Assembly (NCBI GenBank): GCA_052435735.1
Contig: JBQVNB010000004.1
Location: 186,001 to 250,000 of the forward strand
Origin: Aliihoeflea sp052435735
GTDB taxonomy: Bacteria; Pseudomonadota; Alphaproteobacteria; Rhizobiales; Rhizobiaceae
DNA length: 64,000 nucleotides
Reading direction: 5' to 3'
Numbering within the stretch: the first letter of the stretch is position 1; each line of letters begins with the position of its first letter. The notes below the pieces were generated by a model. The model was not told the DNA's origin. It was given only the letters and a program-made list of their open reading frames with translations, and did not search any database. This document shows positions 24,003 through 34,500 of the stretch, piece after piece. Made by a program: the position numbers and the translations under genes.

Positions 24003-25427
24003 TCACTTTTCGGCCTGATCGCGAAGCCGGCCGAGACTTTCCTCACGACCCAGAACGGCCAGAACGTCGAAAACGCCAGGCGAAACGGAGCGGCCGGTCA
24101 AGGCTGCGCGCAGGGGTTGTGCCGCCTTGCCCAGCTTCAATCCGGTCTCCTCCGCATAATTGCGAACCGCGGCTTCCGTCTCGGATGCGCTCCATTCGCC
24201 GACGGCTTCCAGCCGGGGCAGGAGGTCGCGAACGACGTCGCGGCCGCCATCGGCGAGAATCTGCTCAGCCTTCTCTTCCATCGGCAGGGGCCGCTCAGCG
24301 AACAGGAAAGCCGCGCCGTCCTTCAGCTCGACAAGCGTCTTGGCGCGATCCTTGAGACCGGACATCGCCGCCAGAAGCTGCGCGCGACGCTGAGGCGTCA
24401 AGGCCGCGACCATCTCGGCGCCTCCGGGAAGGTAGGGCAGGGTCGCCTCGAATGCGCCGAGAAGCTCGGCATCGTCGCTCTGGCGCATATGGACGCCGTT
24501 GAGCGCCTCCAGCTTAGCGAAGTCGAAGCGGGCCGCACCCTTGTTGACGTCCTCGATTTCGAACCATTCGATCATCTGGTCGAGCGTCATGATCTCGTCG
24601 TCGCCATGGCTCCAGCCAAGACGGACGAGATAGTTGCGCAGTGCCGCCGGCAGGTAGCCCATCTCGCGATAGGCCTCGACGCCGAGCGCACCATGGCGCT
24701 TGGACAGCTTCGCGCCATCTGCACCATGGATCAGCGGGATGTGGGCCATGACCGGAACGTCCCAGCCCATCGCCTGGTAGATGATGGTCTGTCGCGCCGC
24801 GTTGGTCAGGTGGTCGTCGCCGCGAATGATGTGGGTGACGCCCATGTCGTGGTCGTCGACCACGACGGCGTGCATGTAGGTCGGGTTGCCGTCCGAGCGC
24901 AGGATGATGAAATCGTCCAGGTCCTTGTTGGGAAAGCGAACCTCGCCCTGAACCTTGTCGGCGACGATGGTGAAGCCCTCCTGCGGCGCCTTGATGCGAA
25001 CGACAGGCTTGACGCCGGCGGGCGCCTCGGACGGATCGCGGTCGCGCCAGCGCCCGTCATAGCGCGGCGGCTTGCCCTCGGCACGCGCCTTCTCCCGCAT
25101 CTCGGTCAGTTCCTCGGGAGAGGCATAGCAGTAATACGCCTTGCCGCTCTTCACCAACTCCTCGCCGATCTCGCGATGGCGGTCGGCGCGCTCGAACTGC
25201 GAGACAGGCTCGCCGTCCCAGTCCAGCCCGAGCCATTTCAGCCCGTCGAGGATCGCGGCGGTCGCGGCGTCGGTGGAACGCTCACGGTCGGTATCCTCGA
25301 TCCGCAGCAACATCTCGCCGCCCGTGTGCTTGGCATAGAGCCAGTTGAAAAGCGCGGTGCGCGCGCCGCCGATGTGCAGATAGCCGGTCGGCGAGGGGGC
25401 AAAGCGGGTGACGACCTTGGAGGACAT
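24003..25427 (-). CDS. gltX: glutamyl-tRNA synthetase
   Basis: A 474-residue class I aminoacyl-tRNA synthetase. The HIGH signature is present as HIGG (residues 18-21, in PSPTGYLHIGGARTA) and the KMSKS signature as AKLSKRHGA. The anticodon-binding helical domain follows. It charges tRNA-Glu, and in many alphaproteobacteria also tRNA-Gln. AGGAGCA precedes the ATG. It is divergent from comEC across 118 bp (25428-25545). Confidence 0.96.
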   Translation of the reverse strand: MSSKVVTRFAPSPTGYLHIGGARTALFNWLYAKHTGGEMLLRIEDTDRERSTDAATAAILDGLKWLGLDWDGEPVSQFERADRHREIGEELVKSGKAYYCYASPEELTEMREKARAEGKPPRYDGRWRDRDPSEAPAGVKPVVRIKAPQEGFTIVADKVQGEVRFPNKDLDDFIILRSDGNPTYMHAVVVDDHDMGVTHIIRGDDHLTNAARQTIIYQAMGWDVPVMAHIPLIHGADGAKLSKRHGALGVEAYREMGYLPAALRNYLVRLGWSHGDDEIMTLDQMIEWFEIEDVNKGAARFDFAKLEALNGVHMRQSDDAELLGAFEATLPYLPGGAEMVAALTPQRRAQLLAAMSGLKDRAKTLVELKDGAAFLFAERPLPMEEKAEQILADGGRDVVRDLLPRLEAVGEWSASETEAAVRNYAEETGLKLGKAAQPLRAALTGRSVSPGVFDVLAVLGREESLGRLRDQAEK

Positions 25428-25545
25428 GATTGCTCCTGGAGAACTTGGGGAGGCGCACGGCTCGGCCGCGTCGCGGGCGCTGTGGCCATTCGTGGTGGCT
25501 CATGTAGCATAGGCGGCTTGAGGCGCAAGCGGGCGGGCAGGGGAT

Positions 25546-27879
25546 ATGGCCGGGGACACGCGTCAGGACGAAGAATGGCGCGCCTTCGTTCCGCCCGGCG
25601 AGGCGGACGTGGACGGCATGATCCTTGTTCACACCGAAACCGCCACGCCGCTCGATGCGGCCCCGGTCACACGACGAGAAGTTTCAGCGCGAACCCTCCC
25701 GATTGGCGCGGCAGCGGCCCGCGCGGTCTCCGACGAGCGCGATCGCGGTACGGGCTTCATCCTTTTGCCGGTCGCTATGGCGGTTGGCGTTGTGGTTTAC
25801 GGCGCGCTGCCGTTCGAGCCCTCGCTTTGGCTCGTAGTGTCGGCGCTGGCAGCGCTCTTGCTGCTGGCGTCTCTTTGCCGTGCCTGGCCCGCGATATCGT
25901 TCATCGTTCTCGCCCTTTTCGCCACCATGGCAGGCGTCGGGCTCGCTGGACTGGAGACATGGCGGACCGGCACGGCGATGATGGGATCGGAGATCGGAAC
26001 CGAGGTGACGGGGCGCGTGGTACGCATCGAGCATCAGGCGACCGGTCGCACGCGCCTGACACTGGATGTCGCATCGACGGCGCGGCCCGAACTGCGCTAC
26101 GCGCCCGACCGGGTTCGTCTCTCCGCACGGAACGTGCCGGCCGAGCTGCAACTCGGCATGACGATCGTCGGCATCGCCCGCCTGATGCCACCTTCCGGCC
26201 CGGTGCGGCCAGGCGGCTATGATTTCGCCTATAACAGCTATTTCGACGGCATCGGCGCAATCGGATTCTTCCTGCGCGATCCCGAGCTCGCCGCCTCTTC
26301 GCCGCCGCCCGACCTGCGCGAGACGCTGGTCCTGCGGCTCGAAGCCGTACGCCTCGCCATCGCCGCTCGGGTGCGTGCCGTTCTCTCGGGAGCGGAAGGC
26401 GAAATTGCAGCCACGCTTACTGCCGGCGTGCGTGCGGGAATACCCGAAACGGTCAACGAGGACCTGCGCAAGACAGGGCTTGCCCACATCCTGTCTATCT
26501 CCGGATTGCACATGGCGCTCGTCGCCGGCACGGTGCTCGTGGCCATAAGGGGCGGTCTGGCGCTCTTTCCGGTGTTTGCGTCACGTCGCCCGGTCAAAAA
26601 ATACGCCGCCATCGTCGCGCTGATTGCCGCCACGCTCTATCTGGGAATTTCCGGAGGCGCCGTTGCCGCGCAACGCAGCTACATCATGCTGGCGGTGATG
26701 CTCGTCGCGATTCTCTTCGACCGGGCGGCCATCACGATGCGCAATCTGGCGATTTCCGCGATTATCGTCATCGCGATATCGCCGCACGAAGTCGTCGGAC
26801 CGAGCTTCCAGATGTCGTTTGCCGCGACGGCGGCACTCATCGGCGCCTATGGCTGGTGGAGCGAACCGCGCCGCGTGCCCGACGCGCCGCGAGCCGAACG
26901 CGGCGCGATCGGTCGCCTTGCCGCAGGCGCGTTCAAGTTCATGCTTGGTCTTGCCGCGACTTCGGTGATCGCCGGGCTCGCGACGACGCTTTATGGGGCC
27001 TACCACTTTCACCGCGTCTCGCCTCACGCGCTCTGGGTCAATCTCAGCGCCATGCCGATCGTCTCGGCGATCATCATGCCTTTCGCGGTGCTCTCGGCCC
27101 TCATGATGCCGTTCGGCCTCGAGGCGCTGCCCCTGCGCGTCATGGGCGCAGCAATCGGGGTGGTTACCGATATCGCCGCGTGGTTTGCGGCGCGCTCGCC
27201 GATCGATGCCGTCGGTTCGCTGCCCGTCGCTGCCGTCGCGGTGCTCACGGTCGGTCTCGTCGCCATGACCGCGCTGTCGGGCAAGTTGCGCCTGATCGCG
27301 CTGCCATTCCTGATCCTGGGGACCGGCCTCATCGCAAATCGCGACCTGCCGGATGTCCTTGTCTCGGAGGATGGACGGCTCGTCGCCATCGCCGGCCAGG
27401 GGCGGACGCTTCACGTCAATCGATCCCGGCCGAACGGCTTCACGATCCAGAACTGGCTGCATGGAATGGATGCGGACCGCGTCCAACCGCCTGCCGATGC
27501 GGCGACGCCGGCCGAAGCGATTGACCAGGCCTCGACCGTGCCGGGCTTTTCCTGCGCGGCCAAGACATGCGTCGCGCAGGACGAGCAAGGGCGCCTAGTG
27601 GCTCATGTACCGGACGCGATCGCCGCTTTCGCATTCTGTACCAGCGCCGCGCTGATCGTGATCGATGATGCGACTGCGGGCAATGTCTGTCGGACGGGAG
27701 AGGCGGCGATCGTGACGAAGCAGGACCTGGCACGGCGGGGCAGTGCGGAAATCCAACTGGGCAACGCAGGTGCCCTGCCAAACATCATCCACGCCATTCG
27801 CGAGCCTTACCGGCCGTGGCACAGCCACCGCCAATTCTCCCGCGAGGCGCGCGGAATGCCGCCCTATCGCCGCGATTGA
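25546..27879 (+). CDS. comEC: ComEC/Rec2-family DNA uptake channel protein
   Basis: A 777-residue polytopic protein of the ComEC family, which forms the inner-membrane channel for single-stranded DNA during transformation. An N-terminal DUF4131-like region with a small OB-type domain (EVTGRVVRIEHQATGRTRL) is followed by the Competence domain with GVRAGIPETVNEDLRKTGLAHILSISGLHMAL. The C-terminal part has no metallo-beta-lactamase motif (no HxHxDH), only a shorter soluble tail. This is usual for rhizobial members. Natural competence has rarely been shown for such organisms. The stop lies 12 bp from the convergent lexA stop. Confidence 0.9.
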   Translation: MAGDTRQDEEWRAFVPPGEADVDGMILVHTETATPLDAAPVTRREVSARTLPIGAAAARAVSDERDRGTGFILLPVAMAVGVVVYGALPFEPSLWLVVSALAALLLLASLCRAWPAISFIVLALFATMAGVGLAGLETWRTGTAMMGSEIGTEVTGRVVRIEHQATGRTRLTLDVASTARPELRYAPDRVRLSARNVPAELQLGMTIVGIARLMPPSGPVRPGGYDFAYNSYFDGIGAIGFFLRDPELAASSPPPDLRETLVLRLEAVRLAIAARVRAVLSGAEGEIAATLTAGVRAGIPETVNEDLRKTGLAHILSISGLHMALVAGTVLVAIRGGLALFPVFASRRPVKKYAAIVALIAATLYLGISGGAVAAQRSYIMLAVMLVAILFDRAAITMRNLAISAIIVIAISPHEVVGPSFQMSFAATAALIGAYGWWSEPRRVPDAPRAERGAIGRLAAGAFKFMLGLAATSVIAGLATTLYGAYHFHRVSPHALWVNLSAMPIVSAIIMPFAVLSALMMPFGLEALPLRVMGAAIGVVTDIAAWFAARSPIDAVGSLPVAAVAVLTVGLVAMTALSGKLRLIALPFLILGTGLIANRDLPDVLVSEDGRLVAIAGQGRTLHVNRSRPNGFTIQNWLHGMDADRVQPPADAATPAEAIDQASTVPGFSCAAKTCVAQDEQGRLVAHVPDAIAAFAFCTSAALIVIDDATAGNVCRTGEAAIVTKQDLARRGSAEIQLGNAGALPNIIHAIREPYRPWHSHRQFSREARGMPPYRRD

Positions 27880-27891
27880 TCCCGCCGCCGC

Positions 27892-28596
27892 TCAGTACTT
27901 GCGGAGCAGCCCGACCAGCTTGCCCTGAACCTTGACGCGCTCGGACCCGTAGATCTTCGTCTCGTAGGCCGGATTGGCGGCTTCGAGGGCGATCGACGCG
28001 CCCTTGCGGCGGAAGCGCTTCAAGGTCGCCTCCTGATCGTCCACCAGCGCAACGACGATTTCGCCCGGCGTCGCGGACTGACCCGCCCGGATGATCACCG
28101 TGTCGCCATCGAGGATGCCGGCCTCGATCATCGAATCGCCATGGACGTCGAGCGCGTAGTGTTCACCGCCCGCCAGCATCTCCGGCGGCACGGCGACCGC
28201 GCGGGTCGCATGCTGGATCGCGTCGATCGGGACGCCGGCGGCGATCCGGCCCATGACGGGAATCTCGACCGGCGCCCGTGTCACCGGAATCGGCTGCGCC
28301 TTCTCGGCTCTGGCCGCCGGCTTTTCCGACAGGCTGCCCTGGATGACGCTCGGCTGGAACCGCCGCGGCTGTTGGGAGATCGATTCGGGCAGCTTGATCA
28401 CCTCGAGCGCGCGTGCCCGGTTCGGCAGGCGACGCAGGAAGCCGCGCTCCTCGAGTGCCGTGATGAGACGATGGATGCCGGACTTGGAAGCCAGACCGAG
28501 CGCCTCCTTCATTTCGTCGAAGGACGGCGGCACGCCGCTCTCCTTCAGCCGCTGATGGATGAAGAGCAGGAGTTCGTGTTGCTTGCGCGTGAGCAT
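27892..28596 (-). CDS. lexA: LexA, SOS response repressor
   Basis: A 234-residue LexA. The winged-helix DNA-binding domain (MLTRKQHELLLFI through LITALEERGFLRRL) is followed by the S24 peptidase domain with the self-cleavage site A120-G121 (GRIAAGVP), catalytic S155 (VHGDSM) and K193 (EATLKRF). Cleavage after RecA activation relieves repression of DNA-damage genes. The start ATG at 28596 has AAGGA upstream. An exact alphaproteobacterial LexA box lies 54 bp upstream (28650-28664), so it represses itself. Confidence 0.97.
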   Translation of the reverse strand: MLTRKQHELLLFIHQRLKESGVPPSFDEMKEALGLASKSGIHRLITALEERGFLRRLPNRARALEVIKLPESISQQPRRFQPSVIQGSLSEKPAARAEKAQPIPVTRAPVEIPVMGRIAAGVPIDAIQHATRAVAVPPEMLAGGEHYALDVHGDSMIEAGILDGDTVIIRAGQSATPGEIVVALVDDQEATLKRFRRKGASIALEAANPAYETKIYGSERVKVQGKLVGLLRKY

Positions 28597-28649
28597 GGCA
28601 GTCCTTACAAGGAGAATCGCCGAAAAACAAAACCAGAACAAACTTAACC

Positions 28650-28664
28650 GTTCTTCATGTGTTC
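28650..28664 (-). promoter_or_regulatory. LexA (SOS) box upstream of lexA
   Basis: On the minus strand the sequence is GAACACATGAAGAAC, an exact match to the alphaproteobacterial direct-repeat operator GAAC-N7-GAAC. A TTGCAG element ending two bases before the box is a plausible -35, so the operator lies in the promoter spacer. The site is shared with the divergent DUF423 gene, which starts at 28704. Confidence 0.92.
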
Positions 28665-28703
28665 TGCAACAGGCGCGTGAAAGTCGAGCAATCTGGACGA
28701 AAC

Positions 28704-29060
28704 ATGGCCCATACCAACCGAATTCTTTTCTGCCTCGGCGCGCTTTGCGGCGCCTGCGGTGTCGCACTTTCGGCGGTCGCCGCGCACCGAGAGGGCACGC
28801 TCGGCACCGCGGCCAACATGCTGTTGTTCCATGCACCGGCGCTGATGGTGCTGGCAGGTCTTCAATTCGGCCGGCTCCAGCTTGCCGGCACCTGGATTCT
28901 CGCGGTCGGGCTCGCGCTCTTCTGCGGGGACATTGCTGCCCGCGCATTTCTCGGCGACCGGCTGTTCCCGATGGCCGCACCTGCCGGCGGCATGCTGTTG
29001 ATCGCCGGCTGGGCCGTCGTCGCGGCTTCTGCGCTGTTCAGCCGGCGCGGATCAGCCTGA
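28704..29060 (+). CDS. DUF423 family small membrane protein
   Basis: A 118-residue protein with four hydrophobic segments and the DUF423 opening pattern (FCLGALCGACGVALSAVAAHR). No function is known for the family. The ATG at 28704 begins 39 bp from the LexA box, so SOS control is conceivable but unproven; no strong ribosome binding site is visible. The 3' end overlaps the recG 3' end by 23 bases. Confidence 0.8.
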   Translation: MAHTNRILFCLGALCGACGVALSAVAAHREGTLGTAANMLLFHAPALMVLAGLQFGRLQLAGTWILAVGLALFCGDIAARAFLGDRLFPMAAPAGGMLLIAGWAVVAASALFSRRGSA

Positions 29061-31146
29061 TCGCGTCGTCGCGTCCGAAGAGATAGAGAAGCGTGCGGAT
29101 CGCCCGCCCGCGCGGCGTGGCGAGGTCGGGGTCGCGCTGGAGGAAGAGCCGCGCATCGTCGCGCGCGACCGACAACAGGTCGGCGTGGTGTTCCAGGCGG
29201 GCAAGCTGAAAGCCGGGTGTGCCCGACTGGCGCGTGCCGAGGAGTTCGCCTTCGCCGCGCAGTTTCAGATCTTCCTCAGCGATGCGGAAGCCGTCTTCCG
29301 TGTCGCGCATCACGGTCAGCCGCTGCTTAGCGACCTCGCCGAGTGGCGACTGGTAGAGGAGGACGCAGCTCGACGCCGCCTGTCCGCGCCCGACCCGGCC
29401 GCGCAACTGGTGAAGCTGGGCGAGGCCGAAACGCTCGGCATGCTCGATGACGATGATCGTGGCGTCGGGCACGTCGACGCCGACTTCGATGACGGTCGTA
29501 CCGACAAGGATGCGCGTGCGCCCGGCCTTGAAATCGGCCATCGCCTCGTCCTTTGCTACGCCCGACATTCGACCGTGGACGAGCCCGACGTCTGGGCCGA
29601 AAATGTCTGCAAGCGCCTTGTGGCGGTCGGCGGCCGACATGACGTCCATGCCTTCGGCTTCCTCGACCAGCGGGCATATCCAGTAGATCTTCTGCCCCTC
29701 GTCCACGGCGCGGCGCATCCGTGCGATCAGGTCCGACAGGCGCTCGAGCGGCAGGGTTACCGTCTGGATCGGCTGGCGGCCGGCCGGCTTCTCGTCGAGG
29801 CGCGAGACGTCCATGTCGCCGAAGGCCGTGAGTACCAGCGTGCGCGGGATCGGCGTCGCGGTCATGACGAGAATGTCGGGCGCCACACCCTTGGCACCGA
29901 TGGCGAGCCGCTGATGGACGCCGAACCGGTGCTGCTCGTCGATGACGGCGAAGGCGAGGTCGTGAAAAGTGACGCTCTCCTGGAAGATGGCGTGGGTGCC
30001 GATGACGATGTCGATCGTCCCGTCGGCGATGGAGGCAAGTGTCTCCGAGCGCTCACGGCCTTTTTCGCGACCAGTAAGGATCGCGGCGCGAAGCCCGGCC
30101 TGTTCCACCAGCGGCGCGATCGTAGCAAAATGCTGGCGCGCAAGGATTTCGGTCGGCGCCATCAGCGCGGACTGGCCGCCGGCCTCGGCGATCCGCGCCA
30201 TGGAGAGAAGCGCGACCACGGTCTTGCCCGAGCCGACATCGCCCTGCAGGAGCCGCAACATGCGGTCCGGCTTGGCGAGGTCGGCCTCGATTTCGGTGAT
30301 CGAGCGCTGCTGCGCGCCGGTCAGCGCATAGGGCAGGGCGTCGCGGATCGCCGCGCCCTTGGCGCCATCGCCGAGCCGCGCTTGGCCCGCGACGCGCTTC
30401 ATGCGCAGCCGCACCAGCGCGAGCGCGATCTGCCCGGCCAGAAGCTCGTCATAGGCGAGCCGCCGCCATGCGGGGCTTGCAATGTCGCAATCGGCGGGCG
30501 CTTCGGGCTGGTGAAGATGAAGAAGGGCTTCGCGAAATTCCGGAAAGTCGTGCCGGCCAAGCACGGTCTCGTCCTGCCACTCGGGAAGGATCGGCATCCG
30601 CTCCAGCGCGGATGCGACCGCCTTGCGCACCAGTTTGGCCGAAAGCCCGGCCGTCATTGGATAGACCGGCTCGATCGCGGGCAGGGCGCCAGCGTCGGCC
30701 TTGGCGACGATGTGGTCGGGATGCACCATGGACGGGCGGCCGTTGAACCACTCGACCTTGCCGGAGACGACGATCTCCCCGCCAACCGGCATCAGCTTTT
30801 CCAGCCATTGGCCCTTGGCATGGAAGAAGGTGAGTGCGATCTCGCCGGTCTCGTCAAAGGCGAAGACGCGGTAGGGCATCGCGCCACGGCCACGTGGTGG
30901 CGCCTGGTGGCGATCGACGGTCAGGTCGAGCGTCACGATCGACCCTTCGCCCGAAAGCGCGACGCCTGGGCGGCGCGTGCGGTCGATCACCGAATGGGGC
31001 GGCACGAAGAGAAGATCGGCCGCGCGCACGTCGCGGCCCGTCGTGTCGGCCGAGACGATGCGGCGCATCAGTTCGGCCGTCTTCTCGCCAATGCCGGCGA
31101 GCGAGGTGACGGGCGCGAAGAGGGGATCGAGTTCGGTGGGACGCAT
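29038..31146 (-). CDS. recG: RecG, ATP-dependent DNA helicase
   Basis: A 702-residue superfamily 2 helicase that remodels replication forks and Holliday junctions. The N-terminal wedge domain with an OB fold (about 50-230) precedes Walker A LQGDVGSGKT, the DEQH box (VIDEQHRFGVHQR), TATPIPRTL, and the C-terminal helicase domain with QLRGRVGRG and the final ILRLRGEGELLGTRQSG-type block. The start at 31146 (MRPTELDPLFAPV) fits the family, although no ribosome binding site is clear; it is divergent from sdhE across 93 bp. Confidence 0.96.
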   Translation of the reverse strand: MRPTELDPLFAPVTSLAGIGEKTAELMRRIVSADTTGRDVRAADLLFVPPHSVIDRTRRPGVALSGEGSIVTLDLTVDRHQAPPRGRGAMPYRVFAFDETGEIALTFFHAKGQWLEKLMPVGGEIVVSGKVEWFNGRPSMVHPDHIVAKADAGALPAIEPVYPMTAGLSAKLVRKAVASALERMPILPEWQDETVLGRHDFPEFREALLHLHQPEAPADCDIASPAWRRLAYDELLAGQIALALVRLRMKRVAGQARLGDGAKGAAIRDALPYALTGAQQRSITEIEADLAKPDRMLRLLQGDVGSGKTVVALLSMARIAEAGGQSALMAPTEILARQHFATIAPLVEQAGLRAAILTGREKGRERSETLASIADGTIDIVIGTHAIFQESVTFHDLAFAVIDEQHRFGVHQRLAIGAKGVAPDILVMTATPIPRTLVLTAFGDMDVSRLDEKPAGRQPIQTVTLPLERLSDLIARMRRAVDEGQKIYWICPLVEEAEGMDVMSAADRHKALADIFGPDVGLVHGRMSGVAKDEAMADFKAGRTRILVGTTVIEVGVDVPDATIIVIEHAERFGLAQLHQLRGRVGRGQAASSCVLLYQSPLGEVAKQRLTVMRDTEDGFRIAEEDLKLRGEGELLGTRQSGTPGFQLARLEHHADLLSVARDDARLFLQRDPDLATPRGRAIRTLLYLFGRDDAIRLIRAG

Positions 31147-31239
31147 GGCGCGGGATACTATCGAGGCAACTTCGTTGCCGAAAGGCTGACATCGCGTTTC
31201 CCAGACGCTATATGCGCGGTCCAACCCGGTAGGCCCTTT

Positions 31240-31521
31240 ATGTCCGAAAATCCCGCTGATCTTCTCGATATCCGCAAGCGCAAGGCGCGTTTTCGCGCCT
31301 GGCATCGCGGGATGCGCGAGGCCGACCTCGTCATCGGTGGCTTTGCCGATCGTGAACTCGGCAAATTCGACGAAGCGCAGCTCGAACTCTTCGAATCCCT
31401 GCTCGGCGAATCCGATGGCGACATCGTCAAGTGGATCACCGGCGAAATGCCGGTGCCGCCGCATCAGGACAACGAAATCGTCCGCCGCATGATTACCGAC
31501 GCCCGCAGCCTCGCCACTTGA
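31240..31521 (+). CDS. sdhE: SdhE, flavinylation factor for succinate dehydrogenase
   Basis: A 93-residue DUF339 protein, the bacterial counterpart of mitochondrial SDHAF2. It shows the conserved RKRKARFRAWHRGMREADLV (the RGxxE flavinylation motif) and GGFADRELGKFDEAQLELFESLL. It promotes covalent attachment of FAD to SdhA. It sits between recG and mfd, the order usual in rhizobia, and the mfd ATG follows its stop after one base. Confidence 0.95.
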   Translation: MSENPADLLDIRKRKARFRAWHRGMREADLVIGGFADRELGKFDEAQLELFESLLGESDGDIVKWITGEMPVPPHQDNEIVRRMITDARSLAT

Positions 31522-31522
31522 C

Positions 31523-34500
31523 ATGACGCTTCTCAATCCCATTCACATCTCCGCCAAGCACACCGGTGAACCGACGGTCGTCGACGGCGTTGCCGATGGC
31601 TACGAGGCCTTCGCGCTGGCGGCGATTGCGGCTGCGCAGGATGGCCCGGTCGTCTTCGTCGCGCGCGACGGGCAGAAGATCCCGGCGCTCGCCGACATCC
31701 TGCAGTTCGTCGCGCCCGGCCTGCCGGTGCTCGAACTGCCGGCCTGGGATTGCCTCCCCTATGACCGCGTTTCGCCCGGCAGCGACGCGGTTGCGCGTCG
31801 TCTGGACGCGATGGCGTCGATCGCGGCGCTCCGCAAAAAACCGCACCGCGCCATTGTCCTCGTCAGCGCCAATGCGGTGCTGCAAAAAATGCCGCCGCTC
31901 GATTTCGTCGCCGGCCAGACGCTGAGCGCGAAGCCCGGCAACCAGATCGACATGAACGACCTCGTCGCAAGGCTGGAGACGAGCGGGTTCGAACGCGTGG
32001 CGACGGTGCGCGACGTCGGCCAATATGCGGTACGCGGCGGCATCCTCGACCTGCTCGCGCCCGGCGCGGAGGAGGCATTGCGGCTCGATTTCTTCGGCGA
32101 CACGCTCGAATCGATCCGCGCCTTCGACCCCGCCTCGCAGCGCACGACCGGCCAGCGGCGCGAATTGCGGCTGCAGCCGATGAGTGAGATCGCGCTGACA
32201 CCCGACACGATCAGCCGCTTTCGCCGCAGCTACATCGAACTTTTCGGCGCGCCATCGCGCGACGACGCGCTCTATGCCTCGATCAGCGAGGGCAAGCGCT
32301 TTGCCGGCATGGAGCACTGGTTGCCGCTCTTCTTCGAGACGGTCGAGACAATCTTCGACTATCTGCCGGACGCGCCGGTCGTCTTCGATCATCTCTCGCG
32401 CGAGGCGATCGGCGAGCGGCACACGCTGATCCGCGACTATTACGATGCCCGCAAGCGTCAATCGTCGGGCAGCGTCGGCGAAGCGGTTCCGTACAAGCCG
32501 CTGCCGCCGGACGCGCTTTACCTTTCAGCCGATGCGGTCAAGACGGCGGGCGAGGGCCGCGACGTCCTCGAATTCACGCCCTTCGCCGCACCGGAAGTCG
32601 ACCGCCGCCGCATCATCCATGCAGGTGCCGAGGCCGGCCGCTCCTTTGCCGAGGAACGCGCGGACCCGTCGATCAACGTCTTCGACCGCGCCGCGCGCTA
32701 CATCGCGGACTTGCGTGCCAAGAAGCGCAAGGTCGTCGTAGCAGGCTGGTCGGAAGGTTCGTCCGATCGTCTGGCGCAGATACTTGGTGAACATGAACTG
32801 GAAGGCGTTGCCCGCGTCGCCTCGCTGGCCGATCTCGAAAAGCTCGGAACCGACAAGATCGGCCTTGCGATCTTGCCGCTCGAAACCGGCTTCCAGACCG
32901 AAAAGCTGGTCGTCGTCGCCGAGCAGGATATCCTCGGCGACCGTCTCGTTCGCCGTTCGAAGAAGCGCAAGAAGGCATCTGATTTCATTGCCGAAGTCGC
33001 CGCGCTCAATGCCGGCGACATCGTCGTCCATGCCGACCACGGCATCGGCCGCTTCGTAGGGTTGCAGACGATTACTGCCGCCGGCGCGCCGCATGATTGC
33101 CTGGAACTGCGCTATGCCGGCGACGATCGGCTCTTCCTGCCGGTCGAGAACATCGAGCTTCTGTCGCGCTATGGCACCGAGGGCTCCGAGGCCACGCTCG
33201 ACAAGCTCGGCGGCGGGGCATGGCAGGCGCGCAAGGCGAAGCTGAAGAAGCGCCTACTCGAAATGGCGGGGCACCTGATCCGCATCGCGGCGGAGCGCAC
33301 CTTGCGGCCCGCGCCGGTGATGGCGCCGCCGGACGGCGTCTACGGCGAGTTCGCCGCGCGTTTTCCCTATGACGAGACGGACGATCAGCAGAACGCCATC
33401 GACGCGGTGCTGGATGATCTGGCGCGCGGCCGCCCGATGGATCGCCTGATCTGCGGCGATGTCGGCTTCGGCAAGACGGAAGTGGCGCTGCGCGCGGCCT
33501 TCATTGCCGCGCTCGAAGGCTTCCAGGTCGCCGTGGTGGTGCCGACGACACTTCTCGCCCGCCAGCATTTCAAGACGTTTTCGCAGCGGTTCGCCGGGCT
33601 TCCGGTCAAGGTCCGGCAGGCATCGCGGCTGGTCGGCTCGAAGGAACTCGCAGAGACCAAGAAGGGCATTTCGGACGGCACGATCGACATCGTCGTCGGC
33701 ACCCATGCGCTTCTGGGCTCCGGCGTCAGCTTCAACAATCTCGGCCTGCTGATCGTCGACGAGGAGCAGCATTTCGGCGTCAAGCACAAGGAGCGGCTGA
33801 AGGAGCTGAAAAGCGACGTCCACGTGCTGACATTGTCTGCCACGCCGATCCCGCGCACGCTGCAACTGGCGCTGACGGGCGTGCGCGAACTCTCGCTCAT
33901 CACCACGCCGCCGGTCGACCGCATGGCGGTGCGCACGTTCATCGCGCCTTTCGACCCGCTGGTCATCCGCGAGACGCTTTTGCGCGAGCGCTATCGCGGC
34001 GGCCAGAGCTTCTACGTCGTGCCGCGCATCTCCGACCTCGGCGAGATCAAGCAGTTTCTCGACGAGCAGGTGCCGGAACTGAAGGTCGCGACCGCTCATG
34101 GCCAGATGGCGGCGGGCGAACTCGACGACATCATGAACGCCTTCTACGACGGCCAGTACGACGTTCTCCTGTCGACGACCATCGTCGAATCCGGCCTCGA
34201 CATCCCGACCGCCAACACGCTGGTCGTCCACCGCGCCGACATGTTCGGCCTCGCGCAGCTCTACCAGATCCGCGGCCGCGTCGGTCGCTCGAAGTCGCGC
34301 GCCTATGCGCTCCTGACGCTGCCGGCCAACAAGATGCTGACACAGCAGGCCGACCGCCGGCTGAAGGTGCTGCAATCGCTCGATACGCTCGGCGCCGGCT
34401 TCCAGCTCGCCAGCCACGATCTCGATATTCGCGGCGCCGGCAACCTTCTCGGCGAAGAACAGTCCGGCCACATCAAGGAAGTCGGTTTCGAGCTTTACCA

